Assembly: GCF_040580765.1 (NCBI RefSeq)
Contig: NZ_CP158687.1
Span: 372,001 to 436,000 of the forward strand
DNA from: Lentibacter algarum
Lineage (GTDB): Bacteria; Pseudomonadota; Alphaproteobacteria; Rhodobacterales; Rhodobacteraceae
Length of the DNA: 64,000 nt
Reading direction: 5' to 3'
The notes beneath the pieces were generated by a model. That model was not told the DNA's origin. It did not search any database and worked only from the letters and a program-made list of their open reading frames with translations. Positions 27,689 to 35,120 of the stretch are shown here, in pieces (position 1 is the stretch's first letter; every line of letters starts with the position of its first letter). A program made the translations under genes and the position numbers.

Positions 27689-28108
27689 ATGAGCAAACTT
27701 ACTTTGGGATCACATCCCTATCTCTTGGGCTTTGAACAGCTGGAGCGCCTTTTGGAGCGCACGGCCAAGTCTGGCAACGAGGGCTACCCTCCTTTCAATA
27801 TTGAGCAAACCTCGCACAATTCCTATCGCATCACGCTTGCCGTTGCTGGCTTTGCGGAGGAAGACCTAGCGATCACAATCGAAGACAAGCAGCTTGTTAT
27901 TCGTGGTCGTCAGTCAGACGACAGCGAGGAGCGGGTCTTTCTGCACCGTGGGATCGCGGCGCGCCAGTTCCAACGCTCTTTTGTCTTGGCTGATGGGGTC
28001 GAGGTGGGCGAAGCCCTCATCGAGAATGGACTTTTGCATATTGATCTTACACGCGCGGAGCCTGAGCAGGTTGTGCAGACGATCAAGATCAAGTCGGGCA
28101 AAAAGTAA
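27689..28108 (+). CDS. Hsp20/alpha-crystallin small heat-shock protein
   Basis: A 139-residue protein with an N-terminal region (LTLGSHPYLLGFEQLERLLER) and an alpha-crystallin domain from about residue 35 (PPFNIEQTSHNSYRITLAVAGFAEEDLAI to LHRGIAARQFQRSF and IENGLLHIDL). IbpA-like proteins bind unfolding proteins without ATP. The last residues lack a clear IxI motif, with only IKIK near the end. The gene is followed 11 bases later by a DUF1150 gene. Confidence 0.93.
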   Translation: MSKLTLGSHPYLLGFEQLERLLERTAKSGNEGYPPFNIEQTSHNSYRITLAVAGFAEEDLAITIEDKQLVIRGRQSDDSEERVFLHRGIAARQFQRSFVLADGVEVGEALIENGLLHIDLTRAEPEQVVQTIKIKSGKK

Positions 28109-28119
28109 GGAGAGACAAT

Positions 28120-28347
28120 ATGAATACAGTTTATGATTTTGCGGACGATGTTGAGCAGCCGATTGTGTATGTACGCGAAGTGGCACTCGCGGATCTTCCT
28201 GAAGAGGTTCGCGCCGAAGCGACGGGGCTGAAAAAGCTCTATGCGTTGCATGATGCATCGGGTGAGCGCTTGGCCCTTGTGAAGGACCGCAAGCTTGCCT
28301 TCATGCTGGCGCGTCAGAACGATATGACGCCTGTTACGGCGCACTAA
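28120..28347 (+). CDS. DUF1150 family small protein
   Basis: A 75-residue protein with the family pattern: IVYVREVALADLPEEVR near residues 13-29, LYALHDASGERLALVKDRKLAFMLARQNDM toward the end. Family function is unknown. The gene regularly neighbours Hsp20 genes in Rhodobacterales and is probably co-transcribed here, so a link to the heat response is inferred. Confidence 0.85.
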   Translation: MNTVYDFADDVEQPIVYVREVALADLPEEVRAEATGLKKLYALHDASGERLALVKDRKLAFMLARQNDMTPVTAH

Positions 28348-28364
28348 GCGACACGCATTGATAG

Positions 28365-28395
28365 AAAAGGCGCGGTGCTGATGCCCGCGCCTTTT
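28365..28395. terminator. Bidirectional terminator between DUF1150 and sat-cysC genes
   Basis: AAAAGGCGCGG pairs with CCGCGCCTTTTT around TGCTGATG-type loop bases. T-runs exist on both strands, which fits the convergent genes. Confidence 0.85.
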
Positions 28396-28414
28396 TGCGT
28401 TGCTGGTGTATGCC

Positions 28415-30130
28415 TTACTGAGCGGCGATCAGGCCCATGCTTTCAAGCTTGAGCAGCACTTGGTGTGCGCAATTGTCGACATCGACATTCTCGGTTTCGA
28501 CGCTGAGTTCAGGGCTGGCCGGAACATCATAGGGGTCTGAAATTCCTGTGAACTCTTTGATCTTTCCTTCACGCGCGAGTTTGTAGAGACCTTTACGGTC
28601 GCGGCGCTCGCATTCTTCAATACTGGTGGCGACGTGGACTTCCACAAAGGCACCAAAGGCCTCGACGTCTTCACGGACGGCGCGGCGGGTGGTGGCGTAG
28701 GGCGCGATTGGAGCGCAGATGGCGATGCCGCCGTTCTTTGTAATTTCGCTTGCAACATAGCCGATGCGGCGGATGTTCAGATCGCGGTGCTCTTTTGAGA
28801 AGCCAAGCTCTGAGGAGAGGTTTTTGCGAACGATATCGCCATCAAGCAGAGTGACAGGACGGCCACCCATTTCCATCAGCTTGACCATGAGGGCGTTGGC
28901 GATGGTGGATTTGCCTGACCCCGAGAAGCCTGTGAAGAACACGGTAAAGCCTTGCTGTGAGCGTGGCGGGCGGGTTTTGCGCAGTTCTGATACGACTTCG
29001 GGGAATGAGAACCATTCTGGGATCTCCAAGCCCTCAGCGAGGCGGCGGCGTAGTTCTGTGCCGGAAATGTTGAGAATTGTGACATCGTCTTTGTCTTTGA
29101 TTTCGTCCATTGGCTCGTATTGGGCGCGCTCGGCGACCCAGACCATATGCTTGAAGTCCACCATTTCGATTCCGATTTCGTCTTGGTGGGTGCGGAAGAG
29201 GTCTTGGGCGTCATAGGGGCCGTAGAAGTCCTCGCCTGCGGAGTTTTTACCGGGGCCAGCGTGGTCGCGACCCACGATGAAGTGTGTGCAGCCGTGGTTG
29301 GCACGGATCAGGCCATGCCAGACCGCTTCACGCGGGCCTGCCATGCGCATCGCAAGATTGAGCAGGCTCATTGATGTCGTGGAGGCAGGATATTTGTCTA
29401 GAACTGCTTCATAGCAGCGTACGCGCGTGAAGTGGTCGACATCACCAGGTTTTGTCATGCCAACAACGGGATGGATGAGCAGGTTGGCTTGGGCTTCGCG
29501 CGCGGCGCGGAAGGTCAGCTCTTGGTGCGCGCGGTGGAGTGGGTTGCGCGTCTGGAAGGCGACAACCTTGCGCCAGCCGAGCTTGCGAAAATAGGCGCGC
29601 AGCTCGTTGGGCGTGTCGCGACGACCGCGGAAGTCATAGTGCACGGGCTGCTGGATGCCTGTCACGGGGCCACCGAGGTAGATCTTGCCTGCTTGGTTGT
29701 GCAAATAGTTCACGGCGGGGTGCGCATCATCGTCTGCGCCGAACACCATCTCGGCTTCGCGGGCTTTGTTTGGTTCCCAGCGGTCTGTGACTGTCATTGT
29801 GGCGAGGATGACGCCCTCTTGGTCACGCAGGGCGATATCTTGGCCAAGTTCGAGCTTGGCTGCGAAGTCCTCATTCACATCCAATGTGATAGGCATGGGC
29901 CAGAGCGCGCCGCTTTCAAGGCGCATGTTCTCAACGACGCCATCATAGTCTGCCTCGCTGAGAAAGCCTTTGAGCGGGTTGAAGCCGCCATTCATCAAAA
30001 GCTCTAGATCGCAAATCTGACGCGGTGTCAGATCGTGGCTGACCAAATCGGCAGCTTCGACTTTGAGTTTTTGGGCGCTTTCATAGGATACGTAAAGCTC
30101 GGGAATGGGGGCGAGATTGGGTGCGAACAT
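28415..30130 (-). CDS. sat/cysC: Bifunctional ATP sulfurylase / APS kinase
   Basis: A 571-residue fusion. The ATP-sulfurylase half has QTRNPLHRAH (193-202) and GRDHAGPG (287-294). The APS-kinase half starts near residue 390 with the P-loop GFSGSGKST (401-409) and DGDIVRKNLSSELGFSKEHRD. It makes APS and then PAPS from sulfate for assimilation and sulfation. The domain order Sat-CysC is common in this order of bacteria. No cysH or sulfate transporter is next to it. Confidence 0.95.
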   Translation of the reverse strand: MFAPNLAPIPELYVSYESAQKLKVEAADLVSHDLTPRQICDLELLMNGGFNPLKGFLSEADYDGVVENMRLESGALWPMPITLDVNEDFAAKLELGQDIALRDQEGVILATMTVTDRWEPNKAREAEMVFGADDDAHPAVNYLHNQAGKIYLGGPVTGIQQPVHYDFRGRRDTPNELRAYFRKLGWRKVVAFQTRNPLHRAHQELTFRAAREAQANLLIHPVVGMTKPGDVDHFTRVRCYEAVLDKYPASTTSMSLLNLAMRMAGPREAVWHGLIRANHGCTHFIVGRDHAGPGKNSAGEDFYGPYDAQDLFRTHQDEIGIEMVDFKHMVWVAERAQYEPMDEIKDKDDVTILNISGTELRRRLAEGLEIPEWFSFPEVVSELRKTRPPRSQQGFTVFFTGFSGSGKSTIANALMVKLMEMGGRPVTLLDGDIVRKNLSSELGFSKEHRDLNIRRIGYVASEITKNGGIAICAPIAPYATTRRAVREDVEAFGAFVEVHVATSIEECERRDRKGLYKLAREGKIKEFTGISDPYDVPASPELSVETENVDVDNCAHQVLLKLESMGLIAAQ

Positions 30131-30298
30131 TGTTACTACTCTTGGGCTGTGGCGAAGCGCTGACGCTCGCTCGTTATCGTTTGGTCTGGGTCAGCTATGC
30201 CAGCGACAAGGTAAATTTCAAGCTAAAGGGTGGCATTGTTGTGAAAAAGCGCCGTTTGTGAGTCATTTGGAGCGCAGGCTGTGAAACGAAAAAATCTC

Positions 30299-30314
30299 TA
30301 GACAGAAGTGTCTA
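30299..30314. promoter_or_regulatory. Palindromic operator candidate upstream of the methylamine/betaine locus
   Basis: TAGACA (30299-30304), GAAG, TGTCTA (30309-30314): a perfect 6-bp inverted repeat 75 bases before the first gene of the cluster that also encodes a TetR regulator (34345). Binding by that regulator is a guess. Confidence 0.4.
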
Positions 30315-30389
30315 TTGTGTCGAAGCTTGTCCAAAATACAGTGAGTCGGCGGAGCAGCACGTCTCCTGTGGCCAGATGGGAGAAGAGAC

Positions 30390-32792
30390 ATGAATTCGCA
30401 TTATCGCGTTGTGGTTATCGGGGGTGGCGTTGTCGGGACGTCGGTTCTGTATCATCTGGCAAAGTTTGGCTGGAAAGATGTCTGCCTTTTGGAACGTTCC
30501 GTACTGACTGCGGGGTCCAGTTGGCACGCGGCTGGCGGATTTCATGCGCTCAATGCTGATCCGAATATTGCTCAGTTGCAGGCTTATACGATTGATCTTT
30601 TTGAAGAGATTCAGGAGGAAAGCGGTCAAAATATCGGCTTGCATATGACGGGTGGCCTGACGCTTGCTGGCACGCCCGACCGTTGGGAGTGGCTCCAGTC
30701 GGCGTATCGCACGTTTCAGTCAATTGGGATTGAGGATTGTCGCCTTGTGACGCCTGAAGAGGCAGGCGAGCTTTGCCCTATCATGTCAACGGAGGGTATC
30801 CTCGGAGGGATGTGGGCAGACCGGGAGGGCTATATCGATACCACAGGTACGGTCCACGCCTATGCTGGCGCAGCCAAGAAGCGCGGTGCGAGCATTTTTG
30901 AGCACACAAAGGTCGAGAGCCTTGAGCAGACAGCAGATGGCTGGCGCCTGATCACCGATAAGGGTGAGATCACTTGCGAGCATGTTGTCAACGCGGCGGG
31001 CCTTTGGGCCAAGCAAGTGGGGCGTATGGCCGGAATCGAGCTACCTGTTGCACCGCTTAAGCATCATTATTTAATTTCTGACACGATCCCTCAGCTGGAG
31101 GAGATCGACTTTGAAGTGCCGATGACAGTCGATCTGGAGGGGTTCACTTACCTTCGTCAGGATCAGAAGGGTGTTTTGCTCGGGATCTATGAGATCGACC
31201 ACGAGCACTGGGCGCTGGATGGTGCGCCTTGGGATTATGGTATTGAGCTTTTTCAAGAGCAGACCGACCGGATAGAAAACGAGCTGACGCTGGGCTTTGA
31301 GCGGTATCCAGCGCTGCAAGAGGTGGGGGTTAAGACTTGGGTCAATGGCGCGTTTACCTTTGCGCCTGATGGCAATCCGCTGGTTGGCCCTGTGCGCGGC
31401 AAGCCAGGCTATTGGTGCGCTTGTGCTGTAATGGCTGGCTTCTTGCAGGGCGGCGGTGTTGGCAAATCGCTGGCCGAATGGATCATCCATGGCGAGCCTG
31501 AAGCCGATGTCTTTGGTATGGATGTGGCGCGCTTTGGGGATTTTGCCGAGAACCGCCAGTATATCAAGGAAACGACGGGTCAGTTTTATACCCGCCGTTT
31601 CGTGATGACCTACCCGAATGAGCAGCTGCCAGCAGGGCGACCTCTCAAGATGGCACCTGCCTATAGTGATATGACCGAGGCGGGCTGTCGCTGGGGCGTA
31701 AGCTATGGACTTGAAGTGCCGCTTTACTTTGCGCCCAAAGACTTTGTCGAAACGCCCACGCTCAAGCGCTCAAATGCGCATGACCTTGTGGCTGCAGAAT
31801 GCAAAGCGACACGTGAGGCTGTTGGCTTGCTTGATATCTCGGGCTTCTCGCGCTTTGAGGTGACTGGTGAGGGCGCTGAGGCGTGGCTTGACCATATCAT
31901 GGCCTCCAAGCTCCCAGCGCCAGGGCGTGCAAAGCTTGCGCCAATGCTCTCGGAAGCGGGCAAGCTCAAAGGGGATCTCACGATCTTTAATTGGGGCGAT
32001 GGAACCTACTGGATCATGGGCAGCTACTATCTGCGCGAATGGCATATGCGCTGGTTTGATGATCATATGGGCGAGGGTGTGACCCTAAGCGATATTTCGG
32101 ACAAGATGGTGGGCTTCTCCCTCTCTGGACCAAATTCTCGCAAAGTTTTGGAGAGGCTCACTGTTGATCCGATTGGCGACCTCAAATTCATGGGGTGTGG
32201 CAGCTACGACTTGGGCTTGCTTAAGTGTAAGATTGGGCGGCTCTCGCTGACAGGAGAGCTGGGGTATGAAATCAATTGTTCGGCTTCTGAGCACATTGCT
32301 CTGCGTAAAATGCTACTTGAGGCAGGAGCTGATCTTGGCATGCGCGAGGTTGGTTTTAATGCGATGCTCAGTATGCGGCTTGAAAAGAGCTTTGGGATCT
32401 GGAGCGCGGAGTTCACCCAAGGCTATACGGCGGCGCAGACGGGTATGGACCGCTGGATTGACTGGGATAAAGAATTTGTCGGTAAAGCAGCAGCACTGGC
32501 TGAGCAAAGCGGCAGCGGCCCCGCGCAAAAGCTGGTCATGCTTGAAGTCGAGGCCGACGGGGCCGATGCGAGCGGGTATGAGCCTATCTGGTCGGGCGGC
32601 GCGCTTGTCGGGTTTGTGACCTCGGGGGGATATGGCCACACCTTGGGCAAGTCCTATGCCATGGCCATGGTCAATCGCGAGCTGACGTCGGAGGGCACTG
32701 AGCTTTTGGTGCACGTCGTTGGCGCAGAGCGTGCAGCAAAAGTCATTGCGGCTTCGCCTTGTGACCCTGCTGGCAAAGCGATGCGGGGCTGA
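30390..32792 (+). CDS. Dimethylglycine/sarcosine-dehydrogenase-like flavoprotein with GcvT domain
   Basis: An 800-residue protein. The N-terminal FAD domain begins VVVIGGGVVGTSVLYHLA (residues 7-24), and the motif GSSWHAAGG has His46 where dimethylglycine and sarcosine dehydrogenases attach FAD covalently. The second half (about residues 430-790) is a GcvT-like aminomethyltransferase fold (LLDISGFSRFEVTGEGAEAWLDHIM, TGELGYEINC) that binds tetrahydrofolate in relatives. The family oxidises N-methyl groups and passes them to folate. The exact substrate is unknown. It is one base from the MttB-like gene, which supports a joint role. Confidence 0.88.
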   Translation: MNSHYRVVVIGGGVVGTSVLYHLAKFGWKDVCLLERSVLTAGSSWHAAGGFHALNADPNIAQLQAYTIDLFEEIQEESGQNIGLHMTGGLTLAGTPDRWEWLQSAYRTFQSIGIEDCRLVTPEEAGELCPIMSTEGILGGMWADREGYIDTTGTVHAYAGAAKKRGASIFEHTKVESLEQTADGWRLITDKGEITCEHVVNAAGLWAKQVGRMAGIELPVAPLKHHYLISDTIPQLEEIDFEVPMTVDLEGFTYLRQDQKGVLLGIYEIDHEHWALDGAPWDYGIELFQEQTDRIENELTLGFERYPALQEVGVKTWVNGAFTFAPDGNPLVGPVRGKPGYWCACAVMAGFLQGGGVGKSLAEWIIHGEPEADVFGMDVARFGDFAENRQYIKETTGQFYTRRFVMTYPNEQLPAGRPLKMAPAYSDMTEAGCRWGVSYGLEVPLYFAPKDFVETPTLKRSNAHDLVAAECKATREAVGLLDISGFSRFEVTGEGAEAWLDHIMASKLPAPGRAKLAPMLSEAGKLKGDLTIFNWGDGTYWIMGSYYLREWHMRWFDDHMGEGVTLSDISDKMVGFSLSGPNSRKVLERLTVDPIGDLKFMGCGSYDLGLLKCKIGRLSLTGELGYEINCSASEHIALRKMLLEAGADLGMREVGFNAMLSMRLEKSFGIWSAEFTQGYTAAQTGMDRWIDWDKEFVGKAAALAEQSGSGPAQKLVMLEVEADGADASGYEPIWSGGALVGFVTSGGYGHTLGKSYAMAMVNRELTSEGTELLVHVVGAERAAKVIAASPCDPAGKAMRG

Positions 32793-32793
32793 G

Positions 32794-34335
32794 ATGGCAG
32801 AGACCAAAGCCAACAGACCCAGACGGCGCGGACGTGCCGACGCTAAGGCTGCGCCGTTTGAGCGCAAGACGAACTATCGCAATCTGAAAAATCCGTTTCC
32901 GCCAATGAAGGTGTTTTCAGACGATCAGATTGAAAACATGCATGAAACGGCTCTTCGCACTTTGGAAGAGCTGGGGATGCGTGTGCTTTTGCCTGAAGCC
33001 ATCGCGATCTTTAAGGCCGGTGGTGCGCGGGTTGTGGGTGATATGGTGTACATCGGGCGCGAGATGGTTGCTGCGGCGCTTGCGAGCGCACCAAAGTCGA
33101 TTGTGGGGCGCGGGGGCGCAAGCGAGCGCGATGTAACGCTTGAGCTTGGCAGTCTCGTTTTTCAGCCAGGCGCGGGTGCGCCGAATGCAACGGATCTTGT
33201 TCGGGGGCGCCGCCCCGGTTCTGCACGTGATTTTATCGAATATACGAAAATCGCTCATCACTATGATGTCTTTCAGATGATGTCGCCCTCTGTTGAGCCA
33301 CAGGATGTGCCGACGCATCTGCGGCACTACTTTACGATGCAGACGCAGTTGGAGCTGACGGATAAGTTTCCCTTCGTTTTTGCGCGTGGGACGCCGCAGA
33401 CGATGGATGGGTTTCGTATGCTGCAAGACTATCGCGGTGTGGACGACGAGACGTTTCTGTCTGATCCGTATTGTTACACGATCATCAATACCAACAGCCC
33501 GCGCACGCTTGATATCCCTATGGCGCAGGGGCTGATCGATTTTGCCCGCCACGGACAGCTTTCGATTGTTACTCCCTTTACGCTGATGGGAGCGATGGCA
33601 CCTATTACTGTGGCTGGGGCTATCACGCTCAGTCATTCGGAGGCTTTGGCTGGCATCACGCTTACACAACTTGTCAGATCAGGTGCGCCCGTTTGTTATG
33701 GTACCTTCACCTCCAATGTGGATATGAAATCTGGCGCGCCTGCCTTTGGAACGCCTTCGCATTTTCAAGCCAGCCTTGCAGCGGGTCAGCTCGCGCGCTT
33801 TACAGGCCTGCCTTGGCGCTCGGCTGCGGGCTCGGCCTCAAACACCAATGATGTGCAAGCGGCGAACGAAAACCAGATGGGCCTTTGGGGCTGCCTCATG
33901 GCAGGGGCGACTGTGATTATTCACTCTGCAGGGTGGCTTGAGGGTGGATTGAGCGTCTCTTATGAGAAAGTCATCACCGACGCTGAAGTGCTCAATATGA
34001 TAGCGGAGCTTTGCGCCGGAGCTGAGGCAGGGCCCGATGAGATCGGCTTTGAAAAGGCGATCAGCGAGGTGCAACCATCGGGACATTTCTTCGCAACAAC
34101 GCAAACGATGGAGCGTTACAACACTGCGTTTTATGAGCCGCATGTGCATGACTACGCCAACTTTGGAACATGGACAGAGCGCGGCTCAGAGGATGCGAAC
34201 ACGCGGGCCACTAAAGTCTGGCAGGGTATCCTTGCGGCAGACAGCCGCCCTGCGGTGGACGAAACTCGGCTGGGCACGCTACAAGACTTTATTGCCAAAC
34301 GCACGGAAGAAGGCGGTGCGCCGCCTGAAAGCTGA
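32794..34335 (+). CDS. MttB-family (trimethylamine methyltransferase-like) protein without pyrrolysine
   Basis: A 513-residue protein with a TIM-barrel like MttB. It starts with a basic tail (NRPRRRGRADAK) and has FSDDQIENMHETALRTLEELGMRV, the GAPVCYGTFTSNVDMKSG region and GLPWRSAAGSASNTNDVQAANE. The frame contains no in-frame amber codon, so it belongs to the non-pyrrolysine branch. One studied member of that branch (MtgB) demethylates glycine betaine to a corrinoid protein. No corrinoid protein or reactivase gene is in the window. It lies between the DMGDH-like gene and the TetR gene, with a one-base gap upstream. Confidence 0.88.
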   Translation: MAETKANRPRRRGRADAKAAPFERKTNYRNLKNPFPPMKVFSDDQIENMHETALRTLEELGMRVLLPEAIAIFKAGGARVVGDMVYIGREMVAAALASAPKSIVGRGGASERDVTLELGSLVFQPGAGAPNATDLVRGRRPGSARDFIEYTKIAHHYDVFQMMSPSVEPQDVPTHLRHYFTMQTQLELTDKFPFVFARGTPQTMDGFRMLQDYRGVDDETFLSDPYCYTIINTNSPRTLDIPMAQGLIDFARHGQLSIVTPFTLMGAMAPITVAGAITLSHSEALAGITLTQLVRSGAPVCYGTFTSNVDMKSGAPAFGTPSHFQASLAAGQLARFTGLPWRSAAGSASNTNDVQAANENQMGLWGCLMAGATVIIHSAGWLEGGLSVSYEKVITDAEVLNMIAELCAGAEAGPDEIGFEKAISEVQPSGHFFATTQTMERYNTAFYEPHVHDYANFGTWTERGSEDANTRATKVWQGILAADSRPAVDETRLGTLQDFIAKRTEEGGAPPES

Positions 34336-34344
34336 GGGAAACCC

Positions 34345-35016
34345 ATGTCAAAAGCACCAGCCCTTCTTTTGCACCGTGATGATCCTGACAAGCCGCCGCT
34401 TGTGGGGCACGTCAAGGTCACGCGCGAAGACTGGCTGAATGTGGCGCGGGACATATTGATCAGTGAAGGCGTGGGGCAAGTGAAGGTGCTGGGGATTGCG
34501 GAGCGGCTCGACGTCTCGCGGTCATCTTTTTATTGGTATTTCAAGAGCCGCGAAGACTTGCTCAGCCAGCTTCTAGAGGATTGGAATGCCACCAACACAG
34601 GGATCATGATCCGTCATACAGAACTCCCTGCGAAGACCATAACGGGCGCGCTTAATAACTTCTTTCGCTGTGTTGTGGACCCAGAAGGCTTCAATCCGCA
34701 ACTCGACTTTGCTGTGCGGGAATGGGCGCGGCGCGACGGCTCTGTGCGGCGTGTCATTGACCGAGCTGATGCGGCGCGCCAAGATGCGATTACCAAGATG
34801 TTTGAGCGTTACGGATATGATCCAGCTGAAGCTGATATTCGCGCGCGCGTGCTGTATTATCAGCAGATCGGTTACTATGCGCTCGATCTGGCCGAAACGC
34901 TGGAAGAACGGCTGACGCGGGTTGAGGGCTATCTCTATTGCTTTACAGGCGTTCTGCCCACAGCTGAAGAAGTTGCTGATTTTAGATCGTTTTCGCGCTC
35001 GGTGGATTTAACGTGA
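34345..35016 (+). CDS. TetR-family transcriptional regulator
   Basis: A 223-residue regulator. The N-terminal DNA-binding domain (about residues 25-75) has the helix-turn-helix IAERLDVSRSSFYWYFKSREDL. The C-terminal ligand domain is less conserved. It follows the MttB-like gene by nine bases and is likely to control the cluster through a palindrome such as that at 30299-30314. The inducer may be the cluster substrate. This is inferred from position. Confidence 0.88.
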   Translation: MSKAPALLLHRDDPDKPPLVGHVKVTREDWLNVARDILISEGVGQVKVLGIAERLDVSRSSFYWYFKSREDLLSQLLEDWNATNTGIMIRHTELPAKTITGALNNFFRCVVDPEGFNPQLDFAVREWARRDGSVRRVIDRADAARQDAITKMFERYGYDPAEADIRARVLYYQQIGYYALDLAETLEERLTRVEGYLYCFTGVLPTAEEVADFRSFSRSVDLT

Positions 35017-35120
35017 GGCGCTTATGAGGGTTGTGAGTGGAGCTAAGCTCGCTCAGTTATTTCTGTTCTTTTCTTAGGAATGCGAGCGTGTAAGCTCTGC
35101 CAAAACAAGCGAGGCTTATC

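Noticed and set aside
32794..34335. Pyrrolysine-containing trimethylamine methyltransferase
   Set aside because: The frame has no in-frame amber codon and no pyl genes are visible in the window.
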